Source: Paenibacillus camerounensis (GTDB lineage: Bacteria; Bacillota; Bacilli; Paenibacillales; Paenibacillaceae). From it: 64,000 nt of DNA. The notes under the pieces are model-generated. The model did no database searches. It saw only the letters and a program-made list of their open reading frames with translations, and had not been told where the DNA came from. Numbering within the stretch: position 1 is the stretch's first letter; every line of letters starts with the position of its first letter. The stretch covers positions 1-64,000 of the forward strand of contig NZ_CCDG010000049.1 in NCBI RefSeq assembly GCF_000723885.1. The letters are read 5' to 3'. Shown in pieces: positions 8,611 to 17,077 of the stretch. A program made the position numbers and the translations under genes.

Positions 8611-8832
8611 GTGAGAAAGAACAATGCATGGAACCGGGGCAAGCACAACGGCGGAGGTCTGCCTAAACGGCAGCACCCGGAAGCAATAGCGGCAAGAACA
8701 CAGACACCTGATGAAAATACCCAGGAACCGGTTAATCCGCGGATTGACGCCGTTAAGCCGATGAACCGCAGCAACTGGGTCAGCCGTCCGGCGCGGGTGG
8801 TTCCAAAGGAAAATGGACGTAAAGAGAAATAA
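8611..8832 (+). CDS. Small basic hypothetical protein
   Basis: 73 residues starting with GTG, preceded by GAAGGAGTG at a proper distance. The product is very hydrophilic and basic (N-terminal MRKNNAWNRGKHN, several Arg/Pro clusters, C-terminal NGRKEK) with no membrane segment or recognised domain. Small disordered basic proteins of this kind are common in Paenibacillus and Bacillus, and some are sporulation-associated; nothing here proves that role. The opposite-strand reading frame across this place is not supported by a ribosome site. Confidence 0.6.
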   Translation: MRKNNAWNRGKHNGGGLPKRQHPEAIAARTQTPDENTQEPVNPRIDAVKPMNRSNWVSRPARVVPKENGRKEK

Positions 8833-9041
8833 TAGGGTACAGGAACGGGGCAGCCTGCTTGAATATAGCTAATTTGCCGACAAATAAACATGATTTCAAG
8901 AGTATTGAACGGTTGTCCTGCCTGGAGGAATTCCAAGTAATACCTCTGATACCGGAGCTGCTGGAATGGCTGCATATTCTCGACACAGCAACGATAACCA
9001 GAATGATGGAATAGGCTTATCCGACTTCAAGTTCCAACTAT

Positions 9042-9228
9042 CTAGTTGGATTTTCGCCACTTAGTTTCTGTATTTCTCGTCCTCCACAACGATTAGCTGG
9101 AAATTCACCACCTATTTCGGGCTATTTTCCGGCTTGAAGGTAATTTCAACATAATTAAGTGGCCTTTTTCCAACTAGATTTTCGATAGCGGGGTTTAGCG
9201 GTGAATTAGATGGCGTTTTTCCATTTAG
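9042..9228. repeat. Four-block repeat element, family I copy 1
   Basis: Two forward blocks start at 9042 and 9093 (consensus about TTAGTTGG, 5 A/T, CGCCACTTAATT). Two reverse-complement blocks start at 9153 and 9204. Start-to-start spacings are 51, 60 and 51. Each block can itself fold weakly (TTAGTTGG against CCACTTAA), and the whole element is a large imperfect palindrome. Copies of the same family are at 12170-12355 and 29879-30065. Confidence 0.85.
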
Positions 9229-9315
9229 ATAAAGTTTATTGTGGCCTTCTATTCGGGATAGCCGTAGCATTTGGCCATAGTTCGCGTTATCCAGACATGT
9301 ACATGACTTCTCGGC

Positions 9316-9354
9316 AAAAAAAGATGACTCCGTAATACCGGAATCATCTTTTTT
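9316..9354. terminator. Strong bidirectional terminator
   Basis: AAAAAAGATGA-c-TCCG / CCGGA-a-TCATCTTTTTT. It ends the aldo/keto reductase transcript on the minus strand. Confidence 0.9.
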
Positions 9355-9399
9355 CGTTGTTCCTATACGTTTAGAGCCATTCCTGCTCCTCCAGATGCG

Positions 9400-10386
9400 T
9401 TACAGGCTCACGCTTCTCATCCCCTGCTCCGGATAACGCATTCCGGCCGCGCTGCCTTTGGGTGCTGCCTCATTAATACGCTCCAGGTCGCCGTCACTCA
9501 GCCGGATCGCCAGTGCGCCGGCATTCTCCTCCAGGTACTTTGTCCGTTTAGTGCCCGGGATTGGCACAATGTCTTCACCCTGGGCGAGCAGCCAGGCCAA
9601 AGCCAGCTGTGACGGCTGAACCTCCTGTTCGGCGGCAATCTCTTTGATGCGCTCTACAAGCTCCAGGTTTTTGTTGAAGTTCTCGCCCTGAAAACGCGGG
9701 GAATTCCGGCGGTAGTCATCCTCAGCCAAATCCTCAAACGTGCGGATCTGCCCGGTCAGAAAGCCCCTGCCAAGCGGGCTGTACGGCACAAAGCCAATGC
9801 CAAGCTCACGGCAGACCGGCAGGATCTCATCCTCAACATCCCGGCTCCAAAGGGAATATTCCGTCTGCAGCGCCGAAATCGGATGCACCTGGTGAGCACG
9901 CTGAATGGTAGCTGCTCCGGCTTCCGACAAGCCGAGGAAACGGACTTTACCCGCCTGAACCAGATCCGCCATCGCGCCTACCGTTTCTTCAATTGGCGTA
10001 TTTGGGTCGACCCGGTGCTGGTAGTACAGGTCGATATGATCGACGCCCAGCCGGCGGAGGCTGGCATCACAGGCCTCCTTTACATATTCCGGCCGGCCGT
10101 TAATGCCAAGCATTCTCCCGTCGCTGCTGCGCACATTACCGAACTTGGTAGCGATGATTACATCGTTACGGCGGCCTTTTACCGCCCGGCCTACCAGCTC
10201 CTCATTCCGGCCGACTCCATACATATCTGCGGTATCCAGAAAATGAATGCCCAAATCAAACGCACGGTAAATCGTCCGCAATGACTCCTGATCATCCCGC
10301 CCGCTGTAGAAATCAGACATCCCCATGCAGCCGAGTCCAAGCGCTGATACGTTCAGCCCTTCACGTCCCAGTGTTCTGGTGTTCAT
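9400..10386 (-). CDS. Aldo/keto reductase
   Basis: An NADPH-dependent oxidoreductase of the aldo/keto reductase superfamily, 328 aa with the start at 10386. The active-site set is visible: Asp and Tyr in LDTADMYG, Lys in ATKFG, His in YYQHRVDP. A C-terminal coenzyme-binding motif IPGTKRTKYLEEN is also present. Physiological substrate is unknown; the enzyme lies downstream of the pectin genes but behind their terminator. AGGAGAGG lies 11 bases before this ATG; the 12-residue longer frame is less likely. A perfect 14-base palindrome (10412-10425) upstream suggests its own repressor. Confidence 0.92.
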   Translation of the reverse strand: MNTRTLGREGLNVSALGLGCMGMSDFYSGRDDQESLRTIYRAFDLGIHFLDTADMYGVGRNEELVGRAVKGRRNDVIIATKFGNVRSSDGRMLGINGRPEYVKEACDASLRRLGVDHIDLYYQHRVDPNTPIEETVGAMADLVQAGKVRFLGLSEAGAATIQRAHQVHPISALQTEYSLWSRDVEDEILPVCRELGIGFVPYSPLGRGFLTGQIRTFEDLAEDDYRRNSPRFQGENFNKNLELVERIKEIAAEQEVQPSQLALAWLLAQGEDIVPIPGTKRTKYLEENAGALAIRLSDGDLERINEAAPKGSAAGMRYPEQGMRSVSL

Positions 10387-10411
10387 TACATATTCCGCCT
10401 CTCCTAAGGAT

Positions 10412-10425
10412 TGTTTGTACAAACA
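10412..10425. promoter_or_regulatory. Perfect palindrome upstream of aldo/keto reductase
   Basis: TGTTTGTACAAACA, a perfect 14-base dyad 26 bases ahead of the start codon. It is a candidate operator; the cognate regulator is not apparent in the window. Confidence 0.45.
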
Positions 10426-10476
10426 GATTCTCAGATTCTCAGATAATCACATTACTCCGCTCAGGAGTAAAAAGCA

Positions 10477-10514
10477 AAAAAGGATGCACGGCTGTAATGG
10501 CCGTTCATCCTTTT
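10477..10514 (-). terminator. Terminator at the end of the pectin operon
   Basis: AAAAGGATG-c-ACGGC / GCCGT-t-CATCCTTTT hairpin, A/T-flanked on both sides. It lies just after the GH43 stop. Confidence 0.85.
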
Positions 10515-10535
10515 ACCGTTCATCTTAACCCTGCT

Positions 10536-12107
10536 TTACTGATCCTTGCCCTCATAGCGGAAATGTGCAAAATCCGCGAAGCTGCCGGCGAACTGGTTCA
10601 TATCATGGGCAGCAATGCCGACGAAATTACCGGTGAAGCCGCCGGAGAGGAAGCCGAGCTTTTGGGTTCCGTAAAGGGCTGTCCAGTCCTCCGCATCACT
10701 GCTGCGGTAGAAGAATTGCCCCGTTGCACCATCCACGGACACTGCGAGCTGTACAGGCGACTGATCGTCTAACACAATAGCCGCAGGCTCATAGCTGAAG
10801 CTGTCCGCCTCGCATTTCATCAGCCGCAGCACGCGGTCCTGGCCCTGCTCCTTCGTGATGTAAGCGTACAGGTAGTTATCTTCATTCAGATAGAGCAGCA
10901 GGCCGGCCATCTGCAGATAGCTCTGCGGCTGATATTCAAGCTTCGTTTCTGCACGGAAGCTTATATCACTCTGCCGGACCGCCAGGATATGGTGCTTGAA
11001 CAGGCTCTGCACCGACTCCCCGGCAGTCAGCCGCAGATAACCGGGACGCGCTGCCAGCGAACACCAGCTGTCGTCAGCCAGAATCCGCAGCGTATTCCAT
11101 GTCTTCTTCAGCTGCGGACCGTCGAAGCTGTCTTCGAACACGCTGCTGCGGGGAGTCCCGTTCACGGTTACCCCCTCAGGTGCAGCAAGTGTAAGCTGCG
11201 GTTCATTCCCGCCTGCACTGAGGCGCAGCCAGCCTGCTTCGTCCCAGTACACCTGCTGCAGCGCTGTCTCGCGCCCGAGAATGGCATACTCGCCGTCCAC
11301 CGGACGGGTGCAGAGATGAGCCATGTACCATTGTCCGCCCGGTGTCTGCACCAGGCTGCCGTGTCCGGCACACTGCAGCGGCAGGTCCGGGTTGTTCCGC
11401 GAGGTAAGCATCGGATTGAGCGGGTCCACCTCATAAGGACCGGCAAGCTCCAGGGAACGGGCTACTGTAACGGCATGCCCTGTGCCTGTTCCGCCTTCGG
11501 CGGTAATCAGGTAATAGTAGCCGTTCTGCTTATAGATATGCGGCGCTTCCGTCTTCTTGAGCGGCGTACAGTCGAACAGCTTGGCGGGCTCGCCGATCAG
11601 CCGCTGTGCGGCAGCGTCATACTCCTGGATCACAATACCGCTGGACTTATTGCCCTCCAGTATGCGGTAATCCCATAGCGCATTAAGCAGCCATTTCCGG
11701 CCGTCACTGTCGTGAAACAGGGACGGATCGAAGCCGCTGCTGTTCAGATAGACCGGCTCTGACCAAGGGCCTTCGATGGAGGGTGCCGTCATCAGGTAAT
11801 TATGGCAGTCCTTGAACGGCCGTTTGGTGCTTTTAACATCGGTGTACAGCAGATAGAACAGATTATCATGATAGCTCAGCTGCGGTGCCCAGATGCTGCA
11901 GTTCTTGGGATTCCCGCGCAGTTCCACCTGCGTGGTGAGAATGTCGGTGCAATGCGCCCAGTCCGCCAGATTGGCAGATGAATAGATCCGCACCCCCGGC
12001 AGCCATTCGAATGATGAAACAGCGATATAATAAGTCTTCCCGACACGCAGAATGCACGGGTCCGGATTGAAGCCGGGCAGTATCGGATTACGGATGATTG
12101 CAGTCAT
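10536..12107 (-). CDS. Glycoside hydrolase family 43 (XynB-like beta-xylosidase/arabinofuranosidase)
   Basis: A 523-aa intracellular GH43 enzyme (no signal peptide) that releases xylose or arabinose from oligosaccharides. The five-bladed propeller holds the three catalytic acids: Asp in GFNPDPCILR (~18, general base), Asp in GFDPSLFHDSDG (~128, pKa modulator) and Glu in TEAPHIYK (~189, general acid). The C-terminal ~200 residues form the beta-sandwich domain typical of XynB-type subfamilies. In this locus it may trim side chains of pectic oligosaccharides after import. A 485-base gap separates it from the esterase gene upstream. Confidence 0.93.
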   Translation of the reverse strand: MTAIIRNPILPGFNPDPCILRVGKTYYIAVSSFEWLPGVRIYSSANLADWAHCTDILTTQVELRGNPKNCSIWAPQLSYHDNLFYLLYTDVKSTKRPFKDCHNYLMTAPSIEGPWSEPVYLNSSGFDPSLFHDSDGRKWLLNALWDYRILEGNKSSGIVIQEYDAAAQRLIGEPAKLFDCTPLKKTEAPHIYKQNGYYYLITAEGGTGTGHAVTVARSLELAGPYEVDPLNPMLTSRNNPDLPLQCAGHGSLVQTPGGQWYMAHLCTRPVDGEYAILGRETALQQVYWDEAGWLRLSAGGNEPQLTLAAPEGVTVNGTPRSSVFEDSFDGPQLKKTWNTLRILADDSWCSLAARPGYLRLTAGESVQSLFKHHILAVRQSDISFRAETKLEYQPQSYLQMAGLLLYLNEDNYLYAYITKEQGQDRVLRLMKCEADSFSYEPAAIVLDDQSPVQLAVSVDGATGQFFYRSSDAEDWTALYGTQKLGFLSGGFTGNFVGIAAHDMNQFAGSFADFAHFRYEGKDQ

Positions 12108-12169
12108 AAGCCTGTTAACCCACCTTTCTAGTATCTTCTATTACTAATTAACTCGAACGCTAACCTATT

Positions 12170-12355
12170 TTAAGTGGAAATCCGCCGCCTAATATTTCAT
12201 TAAACAACGTAAAAACAACATTAGCAGGAAAAAATCCACTTAATTCTGCCGAATTTCCCGTAAAGCTAGATTTTGCCCGAATTAGGCGGAGGATTTCCAA
12301 CTAATGGATTTAACATCGGCGAAATCGGCAATTTAGATGGCCAAAATCGACCTAA
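12170..12355. repeat. Four-block repeat element, family I copy 2
   Basis: Forward blocks at 12170 and 12221, reverse blocks at 12280 and 12331; spacings 51, 59 and 51. The blocks are more diverged than in the other copies, but the TTA..TGG...CC.CTTAAT core is kept. Confidence 0.8.
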
Positions 12356-12425
12356 TTGCTGGAACAGACACGGTAGCCATTGGCATGCACCCGACAGGCT
12401 TTGGCACCGCTCAATAGCTCTAACA

Positions 12426-12549
12426 CAGCATCTTTCATCCAGCTCAGCATCTTTCAGCTAACACAGCACCTTTCATTCAGCTCAGCAACTTTCAGCTAAC
12501 AAGCAACTTTCAGTCACCCTCAGCAAACTTTCATTCACCTTCAGCAAAC
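12426..12549. repeat. Tandem array of a ~19-base unit
   Basis: About six and a half units of CAGCA-n-CTTTCA plus eight variable bases. Units start at 12426, 12445, 12464, 12483, 12502 (lacking its first C) and 12521 (21 bases), with a partial unit at 12542. The odd and even units alternate between ATCCAGCT and GCTAACA-type tails, so a 38-base super-unit may be the true period. Confidence 0.85.
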
Positions 12550-12592
12550 CATGTAACACTGTACTCTATAGCCTTCAGCTGCTACTCACTAC

Positions 12593-13495
12593 CTACAAAT
12601 GCTCCGCCAAAAAGGCCTGCCAGGCCACCCGCATTTCCAGCGTCTCCATGTGTCCGCCTGTTGCTGTGACATTCTGCCAGAGCTCCGGCTTGCCGGCGGC
12701 CTCATAGGCTGCAGACAGGCCCTCGTCCAGCAGCTTTATTCCTTCGGCCGGGCACATCCGGTCGCTGCGTCCGTTCAGGCTCATCCGCGGCCGCGGCACG
12801 ATCCGCTGCTGTATCGCAAGCGTCGTGTAGTGCTTGAGCAGACCTGGAACGTAGGAGTAGAAGCCGTGATAGTCCAGACCTCTTTTGTCGATCAGGGTCT
12901 GGGCATCCACCTGCCCGCAAATATCGACGGTTACCTTGACCCGCTCATCCAGCGCCGCCAGCCACCAGGCCATCAGTCCGCCCATAGACATGCCGATAGT
13001 GCCGATCCGCTTAGCGTCAATGTCCTCACGCGAGCACAGATAATCAAGTGTGCGGCGGCTGTCGTAGAGCATCATGCCCCACAGTACCTTGCCGGTCCAG
13101 AGCATTTCTTTTACCAGCTCACTCTCTGCCTTGCCGCTGCGCTCATTGAAGCCCCACATGTCTATGCAGCAGACGGCATAGCCCATATCTGTCAGCGTCC
13201 TGGCAAAGGAAGGCGATTGCAGATAAGGGCTGCTGCTAAGCAGCTCCTTACGGCCGTTCGTATAATTCCCGCCATGTGAGTGGTTGAACAGCACCAGCGG
13301 AAACGGCCCGTCGCCTTCAAGCGGCTTCACAAGCGTGGCCGGCACCTTTTCCAGCCCGTTCAGCGTAAGCAGCAGTGATTCCAGCCGGAAGCCGTCATGA
13401 ATTTCCTGCTTAAGCAGCACCGCTTCTACCGGTCCCGGACCGTGCTCCGGCAGATCACCCAGCAGCGACTCTAATGGAACCTTATGCTCACTCAT
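12593..13495 (-). CDS. Alpha/beta hydrolase, likely intracellular esterase
   Basis: A 300-aa alpha/beta hydrolase of the dienelactone-hydrolase/acetyl-esterase group. The nucleophile Ser sits in GMSMGG (~170), the acid is probably Asp in GRSDRMCP (~241), and the His is in GGHMETLEM (~283). An oxyanion-region HSHGG lies at ~73. No signal peptide. Placed between GH28 and GH43 in a pectin operon, it may remove acetyl or methyl esters from imported oligosaccharides; that is inference from position. The start is 12 bases downstream of the GH28 stop, so the two are co-transcribed. Confidence 0.85.
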   Translation of the reverse strand: MSEHKVPLESLLGDLPEHGPGPVEAVLLKQEIHDGFRLESLLLTLNGLEKVPATLVKPLEGDGPFPLVLFNHSHGGNYTNGRKELLSSSPYLQSPSFARTLTDMGYAVCCIDMWGFNERSGKAESELVKEMLWTGKVLWGMMLYDSRRTLDYLCSREDIDAKRIGTIGMSMGGLMAWWLAALDERVKVTVDICGQVDAQTLIDKRGLDYHGFYSYVPGLLKHYTTLAIQQRIVPRPRMSLNGRSDRMCPAEGIKLLDEGLSAAYEAAGKPELWQNVTATGGHMETLEMRVAWQAFLAEHL

Positions 13496-13507
13496 CCCGT
13501 TACCGTC

Positions 13508-14869
13508 CTATCCCTTCAGATTCAGATCAGCCCCGGCAAGCGTTACCCGCTCTTCCAGCTGCTCCGGCTTACGTGTATTCCGCGACTCGCAGCCGGTAAG
13601 CTCAACCCGGTCACCGTTCTCGATGTAGAAGGCCGGGCCTTCATGATTCTCAACCGTCACCTGATGAAACCGCACATTCCGCACATTGCCGAGGTAGAAC
13701 CCGCGGTTATTCATATCCTCCATGCCGGTCATCATATCCGGATGGCCCGGCACCGCATTCTCTGCCATTGAAATATCAACATTGCTGAACGTTACCTCAG
13801 ACACATACTGCTCGGCCAAGCCGTACAGGAATCCCGCAGCAGCATGCACATTGCGCGCCGTAATATTCGCAAAATGAACGCGGCGGAAGCATGGCGTCTC
13901 CTCTGTAACCGGATACGGGTTCTTGTCCCAGACATATTTCTCCTTGCCGCGTGGGCCGCAGAAGTAATATAGATTCATTGTGAACGGACACAGCACATGG
14001 TCCATTACAACGTTGGAGATGCGGATATCCTCAACGGTTCCGCCCCGGCCGCGCCGTGACTTCATGCGGATACCGCGGTCTGTCTCCTTAAAGATGCAGT
14101 TACTGATGACGACATTGCGGATATCTCCGCTCATCTCACTGCCAAGCACCACAGCGCCGTGGCCGTGGGCCATCGTGCAGTTCGTGATCGTAATATTTTC
14201 GCAGGGAATCCGTTCTGCCGTATCCTCGGTACCTGCCTTAATCGCGATACAGTCGTCCCCGACATCAATGCTGCAGTTGCTGATCCGCACACCGTTACAC
14301 GACTCGGGATCAATGCCGTCCGTATTCGGGGAATCGGCCGGATTGATAATGGACACATTGTCCACAGTGACATTGCTGCACTCGATCGGATTAACCGTCC
14401 AGCTTGGCGAATTGAGCAGCGTTACATCCTTGATCGTTACCCGGCTGCAGCGGTCAAAGCTGATCAGCTTCGGACGAGGATAGGCAAGCTCGCTGCGGCG
14501 GTTACGGAATACATCCCACCACGGTCCGCCGTTGCCGTCAAGCGTTCCGCTGCCTGTGATCGAGATATTAACCAGGTCGCTGCCGTAGATACAGGAGGCA
14601 TAGACCTGCTGCCGGACGCCTTCCCACCGGGATTCCACCACCGGATAATCTCCCTGATCCGTACTGAAGGACAGCACAGCCCCTGGGCTCAGATGAAGCT
14701 CGATGTTGCTTTTCAGAACAATGGCACCGCTGAGAAAACATCCTGCCGGAACATATACCGTCCCGCCTCCGGCTTCACTTGCCGCTGCAACCGCCTCATT
14801 AATCGCGGATGTCGCGAGGATTCCGCTGTCCCGCTGTGCGCCGTAATCGGCAATATTATACTGCAGCAT
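13508..14869 (-). CDS. Glycoside hydrolase family 28 (polygalacturonase-type)
   Basis: A 453-aa right-handed beta-helix enzyme that hydrolyses galacturonide linkages. GH28 motifs are present: NTDGID (~183), VGDDCIAIK (~203, catalytic Asp pair), GHGAVVLGSE (~235, His) and GIRMKSRRGRGG (~268, the RIK equivalent). There is no signal peptide, so it probably acts as an intracellular exo-enzyme on short oligomers. It overlaps the GH105 gene by 14 bases, showing tight coupling in one operon. Confidence 0.94.
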   Translation of the reverse strand: MLQYNIADYGAQRDSGILATSAINEAVAAASEAGGGTVYVPAGCFLSGAIVLKSNIELHLSPGAVLSFSTDQGDYPVVESRWEGVRQQVYASCIYGSDLVNISITGSGTLDGNGGPWWDVFRNRRSELAYPRPKLISFDRCSRVTIKDVTLLNSPSWTVNPIECSNVTVDNVSIINPADSPNTDGIDPESCNGVRISNCSIDVGDDCIAIKAGTEDTAERIPCENITITNCTMAHGHGAVVLGSEMSGDIRNVVISNCIFKETDRGIRMKSRRGRGGTVEDIRISNVVMDHVLCPFTMNLYYFCGPRGKEKYVWDKNPYPVTEETPCFRRVHFANITARNVHAAAGFLYGLAEQYVSEVTFSNVDISMAENAVPGHPDMMTGMEDMNNRGFYLGNVRNVRFHQVTVENHEGPAFYIENGDRVELTGCESRNTRKPEQLEERVTLAGADLNLKG

Positions 14870-16010
14870 GAGAACCTCCTTGTCCGGAAACTCCGGAGCC
14901 TGCTCTTAGCTGCTCATATTCCGCACAGGCCTGCAGGAATGCCCCAAGCCCCTTCTGGTCATTCGTAATGATCGGCTCACTGATATAGTAGGCATACGTT
15001 CCGTCACGTTTATCCGCGCCGCCGAGCCCGGCAACCTGGCAGTTTTTGTTCAGGTTAACCAGTCCTTCCTTCGTAACAAGCACAAATTCGGTGATCAGTC
15101 CGGTGTAGCCGCGGTCCAGCATCTCACTCCAGCTGTCATCCAGCACACCGAGACGGATGCCTTTGCCCAGTGCATAGACGATCATGCTCGAAGCCGATGC
15201 CTCCAGATAGTTGCCTTTGCGCTCTGCCAGATTAACCACCTGGTACCACACGCCGGTTTCAGCATCCTGATAGCTCTTCAACGCGCCGAGGGTATCCCGC
15301 AGAATGCGCACCAGCTCATTATAGTCAGCGTGATCCGCAGGCAGCAGCTCCAGCACATCCACCAGCGCCATCAGGTACCAGCCCATCGAACGGCCCCAGA
15401 AATTCTCGGACAGGCCGGTCTGCGGATCGCACCACGGCTGAACCTTTTTTTCATCCCAGGCATGGAACAGCAGGCCGGTTACCGGGTCCTTGGTATGCTT
15501 TTCGCACAGAATAAACTGCTTTGTTACATCCCCCAGATCCGCCCCCTCTTCAAAAGCCAGCAGATACTGCAGATAGAACGGCGAACCCATATAAAGGCCG
15601 TCGAGCCAAATCTGATACGGATATATATTCTTGTGCCAGAAGGCGCCCTCAGAGGTCCGGGGGTGGGTCCGCAGCTGATCCCGCAGGTGACCCGCCGCCA
15701 GCTTGTATTTCTCAAGTCCTGTCTCTGCGTAAAGAGTGAACAGCAGCTTGCCGTTGTTGATATGATCAATATTATTCTCATCCTGGCGGTATCCGCGGAT
15801 GCTTCCGTCCTCCTGAATGAAGTAATCCATATTATCAGCAATATAGCTGAAATATTTACGGTCGCCGGTCTGCTTCCAGAGCAGCTCATACCCTTTCAAT
15901 ACCACGCCGTAATCGTAAGACCATTTACCGTTGTAACCCTTGTCCTCATAGAGTCTTGGCAGACGCTCCATCAGCGTATCCGCCATCTTTACAGCCCACT
16001 TCTCTCCCAC
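14856..16010 (-). CDS. Unsaturated rhamnogalacturonyl hydrolase, GH105 (YteR-like)
   Basis: A 384-aa alpha/alpha-barrel enzyme of GH88/GH105 that removes the unsaturated galacturonyl residue left by pectate or rhamnogalacturonan lyases. The catalytic Asp lies in IWLDGLYMG (~146), and the conserved LFHAWDE and FWGRSMGWY segments follow (~190 and ~215). Lacks a signal peptide. Bacillus subtilis YteR is the close functional model and is likewise encoded beside YtcQ/YteP/YtcP transporter genes. The gene runs between CE8 and GH28. Confidence 0.94.
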   Translation of the reverse strand: MGEKWAVKMADTLMERLPRLYEDKGYNGKWSYDYGVVLKGYELLWKQTGDRKYFSYIADNMDYFIQEDGSIRGYRQDENNIDHINNGKLLFTLYAETGLEKYKLAAGHLRDQLRTHPRTSEGAFWHKNIYPYQIWLDGLYMGSPFYLQYLLAFEEGADLGDVTKQFILCEKHTKDPVTGLLFHAWDEKKVQPWCDPQTGLSENFWGRSMGWYLMALVDVLELLPADHADYNELVRILRDTLGALKSYQDAETGVWYQVVNLAERKGNYLEASASSMIVYALGKGIRLGVLDDSWSEMLDRGYTGLITEFVLVTKEGLVNLNKNCQVAGLGGADKRDGTYAYYISEPIITNDQKGLGAFLQACAEYEQLRAGSGVSGQGGSHAAV

Positions 16011-16063
16011 TTTGCATCCTCCTCTTATAGTTACAATAGCGCCTTCAGCATTATCCTTTAACT

Positions 16064-16990
16064 TCAGCCAATCCAGTCCGTTTCCCCGCCGAAAACGGCT
16101 TCAGGTGTAAGCTGGTCCAGCTCACGCTCACTCAGCTGCCTGGACCAGCCGACCCGCTTGTCCGCATGCGCTCCCGGTCCCTCAGAACCGGCTTCACCGT
16201 AATGCACGGTATGCCAGACAGCAGCCTTGTCCCAGTCACTCCAGCCCTCACGGCAGATATGTGCCCCCATCCAGCAATCTATAAAGGCCGTACGGGCATA
16301 GTCACGCCAGGGTCTCCCCAGATACACACTGCCCCCGGCTGCATCGCTGACCAGCCGGCATTTATGAAACACAAAGCCTGTCTGCTTATCCTCAGGGGTA
16401 GCGGCAGCCGTAACGAAGCCGTTAATCTCCTTGCCAAGATTCAGGCTGGTAATTTCGCATTCATGAAAATAAGCCGTCGCCGAGCCAAAAATAAAATCGA
16501 TATCCCCGGTGATCCGGCAATGCTCAAAATAATTACGTCCGCTCCGGTTCAGCTTTTCTTCCTTCGGTCTGGCCAGATAAAGCGTATCCTGCGCCGCCAG
16601 AAAGGTGCAGTTCCGGAAAACAACCCGGTCCGCATCCACATACAGGGCAACCGCCTGACCCACCTCATCACTGCTGCCGGCCGTATTCTCAAAAATGATA
16701 TTTTCCGCCGTAATGTTATCACCGGTAATGTAAGTGCTGCATGAGCCAAAGGTGCCGATGGGCGTCCCTTCATTCCCCGGCTTGCGCGCATAATCGTCAT
16801 AGGACAGTCTGACTTCACCTTGACCTATCAGCTGCAAGTTAGGTCTATTGATGCGCAGCTTTTCATAATAAATTCCTGCTTCTATGTGCAAGACTGTAAT
16901 CTCCGCACACTCTTCCGGTATGCTGTCCACCGCTGCCTGAACAGAGCTGAAGTCGCCTCCGCCTGTCCTGCTGATCACTATATGCTTCAT
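16064..16990 (-). CDS. Pectinesterase, carbohydrate esterase family 8
   Basis: A 308-aa beta-helix methylesterase that de-esterifies galacturonate units. CE8 landmarks are AAQDTLYLAR (~132, acid/base Asp), DIDFIFGSA (~159, nucleophile Asp) and VYLGRPWRDYA (~218, substrate-binding Arg/Trp). The absence of a signal peptide implies action on imported methylated oligogalacturonides. GAGGTGAG ahead of two consecutive ATG codons makes 16990 or 16993 the start. Next upstream is the binding-protein gene, separated by a hairpin. Confidence 0.94.
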   Translation of the reverse strand: MKHIVISRTGGGDFSSVQAAVDSIPEECAEITVLHIEAGIYYEKLRINRPNLQLIGQGEVRLSYDDYARKPGNEGTPIGTFGSCSTYITGDNITAENIIFENTAGSSDEVGQAVALYVDADRVVFRNCTFLAAQDTLYLARPKEEKLNRSGRNYFEHCRITGDIDFIFGSATAYFHECEITSLNLGKEINGFVTAAATPEDKQTGFVFHKCRLVSDAAGGSVYLGRPWRDYARTAFIDCWMGAHICREGWSDWDKAAVWHTVHYGEAGSEGPGAHADKRVGWSRQLSERELDQLTPEAVFGGETDWIG

Positions 16991-17026
16991 CATCTCTCAC
17001 CTCAGCCCCTGCTAATCCTGCACAAC

Positions 17027-17051
17027 GAACCCACCCGGTGGGGGTGGGCTC
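17027..17051 (-). terminator. Intercistronic hairpin after the binding-protein gene
   Basis: GAACCCACCC / GGGTGGGCTC stem (nine of ten pairs) without a real T-run. It is more likely a processing or partial-termination hairpin that keeps binding-protein mRNA in excess over the enzyme mRNA, as in many sugar ABC operons. Confidence 0.6.
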
Positions 17052-17077
17052 GCCAATTGTAACGCAGATTCAATATC

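Larger units (their letters stand above)
8833..9399. other. Gene-free stretch holding repeat element and terminator
   Basis: 567 bases without a supported gene. It contains the four-block repeat element at 9042-9228 and the terminator at 9316-9354. The part before 9040 shows nothing recognisable. Confidence 0.6.
12108..12592. other. 485-base gap inside the pectin gene cluster
   Basis: No gene is supported. The gap is filled by a family I four-block element (12170-12355) and a 19-base tandem array (12426-12549). Either could affect transcription from the upstream esterase gene into GH43. Confidence 0.7.

Noticed and set aside
8553..8975. 140-codon minus-strand frame opposite the small basic protein gene
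   Set aside because: No ribosome site; the plus-strand GTG frame has GAAGGAGTG at the right distance and a hydrophilic product typical of small Bacillales proteins.
11168..11446. Antisense and alternate-frame open frames inside GH43 and other GC-rich genes
   Set aside because: These are shadows created by GC-rich codon bias; the main frames carry full catalytic motifs.
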